NCBI GenBank assembly: GCA_046540795.1
Contig: JBKHEN010000018.1
Span: 1 to 28,353, forward strand
Source: JAAAOH01 sp046540795
Lineage (GTDB): Bacteria > Spirochaetota > Spirochaetia > DSM-27196 > PWMO01
DNA: 28,353 nucleotides
Direction: 5' to 3'
A program made the position numbers and the translations under genes. The notes beneath the pieces were generated by a model. The model had not been told where the DNA came from. It searched no databases and was given only the letters and a program-made list of their open reading frames with translations. Below are positions 1-5,749 of this stretch, in pieces (the first letter of the stretch is position 1; each line of letters starts with the position of its first letter).

Positions 1-2
1 GC

Positions 3-431
3 CGCGCCGCAGCGCAGCGTCCCTGGATCTTCGCCGAGATGCTATGGCGACGGCCGGCAACGACGGAGTCCGCCGCCTCACGGGAGTCCGGCGGGCCGCC
101 AGGCGGGTTGCCCGGTCGGCAGCCGAACACGGCGCCCAGACCCGAGGCCGGGCCCGGGATGACCGACAAGGGGATCGATTTGGCCGCGGTGGCCCGGCGT
201 TTCCACCAGCTTCTCGAGGAGATGCAGCCTGCGGAGTTTCACCTGAGCCGAGCGAGGCGATTCTACGCCTACTTTCTGAAGAATTTGCCGTTCGGCTACC
301 GCCTCGCCGCGCAAGTGCAGCAGATCGAGTCGCACGAGGAGATTGAGCGTCACGTAGCCGGCTACTTTGTAGAGCATCCGGAGTACCGTTTGATTCGCCT
401 CTCCCGCGGCATGGAGCGCTCCCATGCCTGA
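3..431 (+). CDS. tRNA-dihydrouridine synthase family protein, C-terminal part (5' end lies outside the window)
   Basis: The frame is open from the left edge. Its first readable residues are RAAAQRPWIFAEM, which match the well-known Dus signature around IGRAAxGRPWIFxEI at the end of the FMN-binding TIM barrel. The family reduces uridines in the tRNA D-loop using FMN. The remaining residues after a linker (about 52-142 of the visible part) form the C-terminal helical tRNA-binding region, with a conserved-looking RARRFYAYFLK stretch and a helix ending in HVAGYF. ATG codons at 39 and 159 are internal, not starts. The linker between barrel and helical domain (roughly positions 50-170) is unusually long and rich in Pro, Gly and Arg. 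The gene overlaps the next one by 8 bp (stop 429-431, next ATG 424), suggesting co-transcription. The Dus subfamily cannot be fixed from the C-terminus alone. Confidence 0.82.
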   Translation, partial: RAAAQRPWIFAEMLWRRPATTESAASRESGGPPGGLPGRQPNTAPRPEAGPGMTDKGIDLAAVARRFHQLLEEMQPAEFHLSRARRFYAYFLKNLPFGYRLAAQVQQIESHEEIERHVAGYFVEHPEYRLIRLSRGMERSHA

Positions 432-1416
432 TGGAACGCGGCATCATGTCTTCATCGCCGGCGTGATCGTGCTCGGCACCATCGTTGTCGGAACCATCGG
501 CTACATGGTCATAGAGGGGTGGAACCTCATCGACTCCTTCTACATGACCATTCTCGCCATCAGCACGACCGGGTTTCGGGAGGTGCATCCGCTTTCGGAT
601 CCCGGCAAGATGTTGTCGGTGATCATAATCGTGGCGGGGTTGATTGCCATTGCGCATCTCGCCGGACGAGTGGCGCAGCTTCTGATCGAGTACTACGTAT
701 TGAGGAGACGGAGAATGGATAGACGCATTCAGAGGCAGCGAGGCCATTATATCGTGTGCGGGTACGGGCGCATGGGGCGCCAAGTCTGTCTGGAGCTCGA
801 GAGCGAAGGGGCACACTACGTTGTTGTGGAGAAGTCCGAAGATCTGTCCGAGGCTCTCACCGCCTCCGGGGTCATGTACGTGCTCGGGGACGCCACCAAC
901 GACGAAACGCTCCTCCGGGCCGGTATCGAGCAGGCGGTAGGGCTCATCACAGTGGCCTCCACCGATCCGGAGAACGTCTACACCACGCTATCCGCGAAGG
1001 CGCTGAATCCGAATGTATTCGTTGTAGCCCGGGCACTCCAAGACGAGACGGAGTCGAAGCTTCGCAAAGCCGGTGCGGACCGGGTAATCAAGCCCTACGA
1101 GCACGTAGGCCAGCGAATGGCCCAGCTCTTACTTCGTCCGGATATCGTTGAGTTCATCGATACCGTGGCCCATGAGGCGGGAAAGGACATCAAGATAGAG
1201 GCCACCACCGTCGGTGAGCGGTCTCCGTTCGTCGGGCGTCAACTATATGACACGCCGATCAGAAACGAGCTGAACATCATCATTGTCGTTATCCGGCGAG
1301 CTGATGGCGAGCTCATCTACAACCCCGCCTCGACGGTGGAGCTCAAAGCAGGTGACCGTTTGATAGCAGTGGGGGACAAGGAGAACCTCAAGCGGCTCGC
1401 CGAGTCCTGCGTTTGA
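424..1416 (+). CDS. Two-TM potassium channel family protein with cytoplasmic RCK (TrkA-N/TrkA-C) domains
   Basis: The 330-residue protein has TM1 at about 9-31, a pore loop at 33-55, TM2 at 62-93, and a basic linker (RRRRMDRR). A TrkA-N Rossmann domain follows at about 107-225, with the nucleotide motif GYGRMG at 113-118, and then a TrkA-C domain at about 255-330. This is the architecture of MthK/GsuK-type ligand-gated K+ channels, where RCK domains form a gating ring that senses nucleotides or ions. The selectivity filter is atypical. Where TVGYG or TVGFG is usual, residues 48-52 read TTGFR, so the second filter glycine is replaced by arginine and the valine by threonine. Potassium selectivity is therefore uncertain. 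The gene overlaps the upstream Dus gene by 8 bp, with a GGAG about 7 nt before the ATG. Its stop directly abuts the stop of the convergent DUF72 gene. Confidence 0.88.
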   Translation: MPDGTRHHVFIAGVIVLGTIVVGTIGYMVIEGWNLIDSFYMTILAISTTGFREVHPLSDPGKMLSVIIIVAGLIAIAHLAGRVAQLLIEYYVLRRRRMDRRIQRQRGHYIVCGYGRMGRQVCLELESEGAHYVVVEKSEDLSEALTASGVMYVLGDATNDETLLRAGIEQAVGLITVASTDPENVYTTLSAKALNPNVFVVARALQDETESKLRKAGADRVIKPYEHVGQRMAQLLLRPDIVEFIDTVAHEAGKDIKIEATTVGERSPFVGRQLYDTPIRNELNIIIVVIRRADGELIYNPASTVELKAGDRLIAVGDKENLKRLAESCV

Positions 1417-2139
1417 TCACGGCTGCTGCATGAGCCGGTGTAGCTCGGCGGCGTTCGCCGGCGCGTAGCCATGCTGGTCGTTGTCGAAGTAGATATAGAC
1501 GTCGATGCCCGCGTGGTGCTGCCGGCGGGCCCAGTCGGCCCAGGTTGCCAGCGTCTCGCGGTCGTAACTCCCCTCGTAGGCGGCGCCCGGTCCGTGGAGC
1601 CGCACGTAGGTGAAATCGGCGGTTACCTCCAGGGGCGAGCGAAATCCGGCGAGCTCATAGATGCACATCGCGCAGCCGTGCTCCTGCAGCAGCCGCGTCA
1701 CCTCCGGGCACATCCAGGAGGGGTCACGGAACTCGAATACGTACCGGTGTTGCGGAGGAAGAGCCGCAAGGAAGGAGGCGAGTCGTTCGGTATTGACCCG
1801 CCATCGCGGCGGTAACTGAAACAGCACGGGACCGAGCCGGTCGCCGAGCAACCGCGCGCGCTCGGTTAGTCGGGGCGACGTTTCCGCCGGGTCCTTGAGC
1901 TTCTTCATGTGCGTGATATAGCGGTTGGCCTTGACGGCAAACGTGAAGCCGGCCGGTACGGCCTCGGCCCACGCGGCGAACTGGTTGGCGGAGGGTAGGT
2001 TGTAGAAGCTCTTGTTGAGCTCAACCGTGTCGAATTGCCGGCAGTAATATGTGAGCCACCGCTGCGGCGGAAGGTGAGGGGGATAAAAGGTCCCCCGCCA
2101 GTGCGGGTAATTCCAACCGGAAGTCCCGATGCGGATCAC
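1417..2139 (-). CDS. DUF72 (YecE-like) family protein
   Basis: The 240-residue protein begins IRIGTSGWNYPHWRG and carries FQLPPRW and FEFRDPSW, all hallmarks of DUF72 (YecE family), which is predicted to be a TIM-barrel fold. The molecular function of the family is not established. The start is a GTG at 2139, with GAGG 10 nt upstream on the minus strand. It lies 69 bp downstream of the dnaJ-like gene on the same strand, with no obvious terminator between them, so it could be the last gene of an htrA-dnaJ-DUF72 transcript. Its stop (TCA on the plus strand, 1417-1419) touches the TGA of the channel gene with zero spacing. Confidence 0.9.
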   Translation of the reverse strand: MIRIGTSGWNYPHWRGTFYPPHLPPQRWLTYYCRQFDTVELNKSFYNLPSANQFAAWAEAVPAGFTFAVKANRYITHMKKLKDPAETSPRLTERARLLGDRLGPVLFQLPPRWRVNTERLASFLAALPPQHRYVFEFRDPSWMCPEVTRLLQEHGCAMCIYELAGFRSPLEVTADFTYVRLHGPGAAYEGSYDRETLATWADWARRQHHAGIDVYIYFDNDQHGYAPANAAELHRLMQQP

Positions 2140-2208
2140 AACCTGAGGTCCTCGAGCCTTCGCGGTCGGTGCCGCAGCAGTGGCGGCCGCGCAGCCGGTG
2201 GCAGGCTC

Positions 2209-3252
2209 TCAGCTCCGCGGAGAGAAGGACGAGCCGTCTCTGAGCCGCTCATAAAGTTCCTTTTCACGTTGCGAGGGGTTCGTGGGGACTACGATCTTCA
2301 TGACCGCGTAGAGATCCCCGCGACCGTGCTGTTTGCGAAGCCCTTTCCCCTTAAGTCGAAAACGCTTCCCGCTCTGCGTCCCCGGCGGCACGCCGACCGA
2401 CGCCGTGCCGCCGACGATCGGTACGTTCACCTTTGCCCCGAGTACCGCTTCCCACGGTGCGATCGGCACGTCGGTCTCCAGGTCAGGACCATTGACGCGG
2501 AATGTGGGATGCGGCTGAATCCGCATGCGCAGGTACAGGTCCCCCTTGCGTCCGCCGCCGGGCGCGCCGCCGCCTTGGCCGCTGAGTCGCAGCCGCTCCC
2601 CGTCGTTGATGCCGGGGGGTATTCTGACTTCGAAGTTCCGCGTCCGCCTGTGCACGCGCCCTGAGGCGTCCGCTTCCTGCTGCTCGAGGGTTATGGTCTT
2701 CTTGCCGCCGTGGTAGGCGTCCTCGAGGGAGATGGTGACCTCGGCCTCATGGTCCTCGCCCTTGGCGCCCCAGGCACCGGCGCCCCATGTGCCCGTTTGC
2801 CGCTCGGCGGTACCCGTCTCCGGGCCTCCGCCGAATCCGAAAGCGCTACCGAAAAGCGACTCGAAGAAGTCACTGAACCCCCCGGCGCCGCTGCCGCCGC
2901 CGCGGCCGAAGAAGTCACCGAAGCCGCCGCCGAGATCGCCGAAGTTGAAAGTGCGGCGGTATCCGCCGCCGCCGCCGGCGTCACGGAATGCCTCCCAGCC
3001 CGGCGGAGGCCTAAACTCATCGCCCTCACTGTAGTTTGATCCGAGGGCATCGTACTTCTTGCGTTTCTCCGGGTCCTTGAGGACCTCGTAGGCCTCGTTG
3101 ATTTCCTTGAACTTCTGTTCCGCATCCGCGGACTTGTTCACATCCGGGTGGTACTTGCGGGCAAGCTTGCGGTACGCCTCCTGTATCTGCTCTTGAGACG
3201 CCGAACGATCCACACCCAACGTCTCGTAGTAGTCCTTGTACTTTACCGCCAT
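2209..3252 (-). CDS. DnaJ/CbpA-type J-domain co-chaperone without zinc finger
   Basis: The 347-residue protein has an N-terminal J domain (about 4-72) with the HPD motif at 35-37. A glycine/phenylalanine-rich segment follows (about 85-150, many GGGFGDFFGRGGG-like runs), then two DnaJ C-terminal beta domains (about 165-250 and 250-330). The four CxxCxGxG zinc-finger repeats of true DnaJ are absent, so it belongs to the CbpA/DjlA-like class of type II co-chaperones. It should stimulate DnaK ATPase and deliver clients. It starts at ATG 3252, with GAGGAG about 8 nt upstream. It lies 36 bp downstream of htrA on the same strand and is almost certainly co-transcribed with it. A curved-DNA-binding role, as for E. 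coli CbpA, is possible but cannot be read from the sequence. Confidence 0.93.
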   Translation of the reverse strand: MAVKYKDYYETLGVDRSASQEQIQEAYRKLARKYHPDVNKSADAEQKFKEINEAYEVLKDPEKRKKYDALGSNYSEGDEFRPPPGWEAFRDAGGGGGYRRTFNFGDLGGGFGDFFGRGGGSGAGGFSDFFESLFGSAFGFGGGPETGTAERQTGTWGAGAWGAKGEDHEAEVTISLEDAYHGGKKTITLEQQEADASGRVHRRTRNFEVRIPPGINDGERLRLSGQGGGAPGGGRKGDLYLRMRIQPHPTFRVNGPDLETDVPIAPWEAVLGAKVNVPIVGGTASVGVPPGTQSGKRFRLKGKGLRKQHGRGDLYAVMKIVVPTNPSQREKELYERLRDGSSFSPRS

Positions 3253-3288
3253 TGTGCTGCTCCTCTTCGCTCGGGTGTCGTCTCTCGA

Positions 3289-4869
3289 TCAAAGCCCGGG
3301 CATCCGCAGTCCTAAGAGCGTACCGTCCCGGTACACACGAAACGCAACCGGATCCTCGCCGCGGTTCAGCTCCCGGTAGAACTCGGCGACGCTCGACACG
3401 GCACGGCCGTTCACCTCGGTAACCAGATCCGTGCGACGTAACCCCGCACGGTCGGCCGGGCTGCCTTCTATGACCACCGAAACCAGCACACCCTCGAGCT
3501 CCCGGGGCATGTTGGCTCGGCTGCGTATCTCGTCGATCAGCTCGATCGCCGCCAATCCGGGCCAGAGTTCCGCTGTGCCGGTGATCTCCTCCTCGGTGCC
3601 GCGCCGCTCGAGGCTAATGGTTTCAGTGCGCTCCTCTCCCGCTCGTATATAGGTGAGGCGAGCGCGCCTGCCGGGTTCGAGGTTGCCGATGATGCGGGTG
3701 AGCTCTCGGGTATCACTCACCGCGCGACCATCGACGGCGATAATGAAGTCCCCCGGTCGAAGATCCGCCCCCTCGGCGGGGCTGTCGCGGTGGACGTTCA
3801 GAACCAGCGCCCCCTCGAGTCCGCCGATTCCGAGCGATTCCGCAACGCCGGGGAGCCGCTCCTCGGTGGGATCCTCCACGCCGACGCCGAGCCAACCGTA
3901 GACGATGCGCCCCTCTTCGATGAAATCCTCTACCGCACGGCGCGCACTGTTGGAGGGAACGGCAAAGCCGAGGCCGACGCTACCGCCGCTTCGCGAGGCT
4001 ATCCAGGTGTTGATACCGACGACTTCGCCCGCCGTGTTCACGAGCGCCCCTCCGGAGTTGCCGGGATTGATCGAGGCATCAGTTTGAATGTAATCGGTAA
4101 ACCCCGCTATCGGCGAGCCCGGTTCGGGTCTTCTGCCGAGTGCGCTCACGATGCCCGCGGTGACCGTGGATTCGAAACCGAAGGGATTGCCCAGCGCAAG
4201 CACCCAGTCGCCCACGTAGAGCTCATCGGAATCGCCGAACTCCGCAATCGGAAACTCCTCCCGGGAGCTGAACCGCACCAACGCCAGGTCGGTGCGGGAA
4301 TCTTTGCCCACGATCTCCGCTTCGAACTCTCGCTCGTCGGACAGGCGCACGCTGATCTCGCCGGCATCGCCCACCACGTGATTGTTGGTCAGCACGTAGA
4401 CGTGACGTCCGTCATGGCGAACGATGACACCGGAGCCGAGGCCCGGTCGACGATACTCCCGCTCCTCCATTTCCGGCGGCCGGCCGAAGAAGAAGTCAAA
4501 CGGCGAACGAAACCGCGGTGTACTCCGTTGGATCACCTCCACGGTATTCACCTCGACTACCGTCGGGAGGACGCGCTCGGCTACCTCCCGAAACGACACC
4601 GGAGCCCCCGCCTGGGCAGGCGGTACCGGCGCACCGCGCTGGGTCGGCGTCGCCCGGTCGGTCCGCTCCTCATCGAGTACCTCCCCGGCCGCGCCTGCCG
4701 GAATTTCTCCAGGCGGATCCCGTTCGGCGGCGGTCCGGTTCTCGGCCGTAAGGGCCGACCCGCCATCCGCCTCCTCACGCGGTGACGGTGTGTCCAGGGC
4801 GACGCCTACTAATACACCGATCCCCAGGGCTAACACGAGCGCCGCGACGCGACGTATCCATATCGCCAT
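3289..4869 (-). CDS. htrA: HtrA/DegP-family periplasmic serine protease with two PDZ domains
   Basis: The 526-residue protein has an N-terminal hydrophobic signal or anchor (about 5-25), no lipobox cysteine, and a long acidic/Pro-rich linker up to about residue 90. A trypsin-like domain follows with the complete triad: H164 in TNNHVVG, D194 in RTDLALV, and S272 in NPGNSGGAL. Then come PDZ1 (about 325-425) and PDZ2 (about 435-525). It degrades or refolds misfolded envelope proteins. The start is ATG 4869 with a GGAGG at 4878-4882. A weak promoter-like pair lies on the minus strand just upstream (TTGTTC at 4908-4913 and CGTAAT at 4886-4891, 16-nt spacer). This sits right after the hsp20 terminators, so htrA may be transcribed separately from hsp20. 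The dnaJ-like gene follows after 36 bp. Confidence 0.95.
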   Translation of the reverse strand: MAIWIRRVAALVLALGIGVLVGVALDTPSPREEADGGSALTAENRTAAERDPPGEIPAGAAGEVLDEERTDRATPTQRGAPVPPAQAGAPVSFREVAERVLPTVVEVNTVEVIQRSTPRFRSPFDFFFGRPPEMEEREYRRPGLGSGVIVRHDGRHVYVLTNNHVVGDAGEISVRLSDEREFEAEIVGKDSRTDLALVRFSSREEFPIAEFGDSDELYVGDWVLALGNPFGFESTVTAGIVSALGRRPEPGSPIAGFTDYIQTDASINPGNSGGALVNTAGEVVGINTWIASRSGGSVGLGFAVPSNSARRAVEDFIEEGRIVYGWLGVGVEDPTEERLPGVAESLGIGGLEGALVLNVHRDSPAEGADLRPGDFIIAVDGRAVSDTRELTRIIGNLEPGRRARLTYIRAGEERTETISLERRGTEEEITGTAELWPGLAAIELIDEIRSRANMPRELEGVLVSVVIEGSPADRAGLRRTDLVTEVNGRAVSSVAEFYRELNRGEDPVAFRVYRDGTLLGLRMPGL

Positions 4870-4920
4870 GACAAGTTCCTCCGTGATTACGTAAGTGCTC
4901 CGTTACTGAACAAAGAATAA

Positions 4921-4940
4921 TCCCGGCGCGTGCGCCGGGA
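4921..4940 (-). terminator. Second hairpin of a tandem terminator downstream of hsp20
   Basis: A perfect 8-bp inverted repeat (TCCCGGCG / CGCCGGGA) has a 4-nt loop. On the minus strand it is followed by TTATTCTTTG, a moderately T-rich tail. It repeats the stem sequence of the stronger hairpin at 4951-4971 and probably acts as a fail-safe terminator behind hsp20. Its tail overlaps the possible -35 region of htrA. Confidence 0.6.
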
Positions 4941-4971
4941 AACAAAAACAATCCCGGCCGGGTGCCGGGAT
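4941..4971 (-). terminator. Rho-independent terminator of hsp20
   Basis: A perfect 8-bp stem (ATCCCGGC at 4951-4958 with GCCGGGAT at 4964-4971) has a 5-nt loop. On the minus strand it is followed at once by TGTTTTTGTT. It sits 15 bp beyond the hsp20 stop codon and has the classic form of an intrinsic terminator, separating hsp20 from htrA-dnaJ. Confidence 0.85.
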
Positions 4972-4986
4972 AGAGAGTATCGCCGA

Positions 4987-5439
4987 TTAGCCGGATTTTA
5001 CGGAGATCTGCTTCGGTTTCACCTCTTCACGCTTCGGGAAGGAGATATGGAGCACGCCGTTCTTCATCTCCGCGTTGACCTTGTTCGGATCGATTGCATC
5101 CGGCAGCGTTACACTCCGTTGGAAGCTGCCGCTCCACCGCTCGCGATGATAGTATCCGCCTTTTTCTTCCTCGTGCTCGTCTTTCTTCTCACCCTTGATC
5201 GTGAGCACATTGCCGGAAACCGAGACGTCGATGTCCTTCCTATCGACACCGGGAAGCTCAGCGGTCACCTCGACCTGATCATCCTCATCGCGAACGTCCA
5301 GGCTCGGCGCGAAGGTTCGATCGAGCATGCCGGGCCCACCGAACCAGTCCTCATCGAAGATGCGGTTTATCTCATCGCGCAGCCGGTCGAATTCAGTCGG
5401 CACATTTCGGCGATTTCCCCGTCGTCGTACCAGATCCAT
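4987..5439 (-). CDS. hsp20: Hsp20/alpha-crystallin family small heat-shock protein
   Basis: The 150-residue protein (from ATG 5439) has a short N-terminal arm rich in Arg and a helical stretch with RLRDEINRIF. An alpha-crystallin domain follows at about 45-138, with ELPGV at 61-65 and the diagnostic A-x-x-x-N-G-V-L at 123-130. It ends in a C-terminal I-S-V tripeptide (145-147) of the IxI/V type used for oligomerisation. It is an ATP-independent holdase for unfolding proteins. The reading frame extends upstream to 5502, but a perfect AAGGAGGT lies 5 nt before ATG 5439 and decides the start. The gene has its own strong terminators and a promoter region with a sigma-54-like element and an operator-like inverted repeat. 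It therefore looks monocistronic and individually regulated. Confidence 0.95.
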   Translation of the reverse strand: MDLVRRRGNRRNVPTEFDRLRDEINRIFDEDWFGGPGMLDRTFAPSLDVRDEDDQVEVTAELPGVDRKDIDVSVSGNVLTIKGEKKDEHEEEKGGYYHRERWSGSFQRSVTLPDAIDPNKVNAEMKNGVLHISFPKREEVKPKQISVKSG

Positions 5440-5443
5440 AGGT

Positions 5444-5453
5444 ACCTCCTTTT
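5444..5453 (-). promoter_or_regulatory. Strong Shine-Dalgarno of hsp20
   Basis: The minus-strand AAAAGGAGGT ends 4 nt before the ATG at 5439. It is essentially fully complementary to the 16S rRNA tail and rules out the longer in-frame start at 5502. Confidence 0.8.
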
Positions 5454-5507
5454 CTCCTCGGGGTCTCGTTCCGGCCCACGGCCGGCTATCCTTTTCACTC
5501 ATAAACT

Positions 5508-5524
5508 AGCAGAAAACGTGCCAA
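5508..5524 (-). promoter_or_regulatory. Candidate sigma-54 (-24/-12) promoter element for hsp20
   Basis: The minus strand reads TTGGCACG-TTTT-CTGCT. The RpoN consensus is YTGGCACG-N4-TTGCW, so the -24 block is a perfect match, the spacing is exact, and the -12 block differs by one base (CTGCT rather than TTGCT). The invariant GG and GC pairs are present. The predicted start would be near 5498, giving a leader of about 60 nt before the hsp20 ATG. This is a motif match by eye only. Whether the organism has RpoN cannot be seen in this window. Confidence 0.5.
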
Positions 5525-5546
5525 GCGAGACACCGTAATGGGGGAC

Positions 5547-5573
5547 TTAAGTCACCAATTTATAGTGACTTAC
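5547..5573. promoter_or_regulatory. Inverted repeat with 9-nt spacer, candidate operator upstream of hsp20
   Basis: TTAAGTCAC at 5547-5555 and GTGACTTAC at 5565-5573 are reverse complements at 8 of 9 positions, separated by the AT-rich CAATTTATA. The 9-N9-9 geometry is that of the CIRCE operator bound by HrcA, but the half-site sequence differs from the CIRCE consensus TTAGCACTC. The spacer contains a minus-strand TATAAAT that could serve as a -10 for hsp20, in which case a repressor bound here would block it. The left half-site is itself part of a palindrome (GACTTAAGTC, 5544-5553). It may instead control the divergent MinD-like gene. Confidence 0.5.
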
Positions 5574-5594
5574 GGCGTAAGCAGAACCCATGTT

Positions 5595-5656
5595 GCACAC
5601 CTTCGGTGCGGGGTGTGACAAAGTGTGCACAGAGTGGACGAATTGAGGCACACCTT
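5595..5656. repeat. Three GCACACCTT-type boxes in the hsp20/minD-like intergenic region
   Basis: GCACACCTT occurs at 5595-5603 and again at 5648-5656 in direct orientation. A one-mismatch copy lies in reverse orientation at 5620-5628 (AAAGTGTGC). A further CACACC/GGTGTG pair lies at 5596-5601 and 5612-5617. Spacings are about 25 and 28 nt, roughly two and a half helical turns. The arrangement looks like multiple binding sites for one regulator. Together with the 5547-5573 repeat it accounts for most of the 310-bp gene-free stretch (5440-5749). Confidence 0.4.
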
Positions 5657-5711
5657 ATGGGTAATTTTGCTACATCTTTCGGGGCGGGGCGGCACGGAGC
5701 TGTATCAGTTC

Positions 5712-5740
5712 TTGTCATCCCGGCGGTGACGTACTAAGCT
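5712..5740 (+). promoter_or_regulatory. Candidate promoter of the MinD-like/AAA/cyclase operon
   Basis: TTGTCA (5712-5717, five of six to TTGACA), a 17-nt spacer, and TAAGCT (5735-5740, TAnnnT type) are present. The start codon at 5750 is only 9 nt beyond the -10, and there is no Shine-Dalgarno before it, so the transcript would be leaderless or nearly so. The -10 is weak by consensus. Confidence 0.4.
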
Positions 5741-5749
5741 TGCCGCAGC

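Noticed and set aside
159..431. A separate 90-residue hypothetical gene starting at ATG 159.
   Set aside because: The frame is continuous with the PWIFAEM Dus motif at the window edge and the C-terminal half matches the Dus helical domain, so it is the end of a larger gene.
2800..3000. GCC/GCG-rich tract that looks like a trinucleotide repeat.
   Set aside because: It encodes the Gly/Phe-rich region of the DnaJ-like protein, which explains the composition.
3790..4785. A 331-codon plus-strand frame opposite htrA.
   Set aside because: htrA carries a complete protease triad and two PDZ domains. The opposite frame has no conserved motif and no ribosome-binding site.
5440..5502. N-terminal extension of Hsp20 to the ATG at 5502.
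   Set aside because: A perfect Shine-Dalgarno precedes ATG 5439, and the extension would be encoded across that site with no signal of its own.
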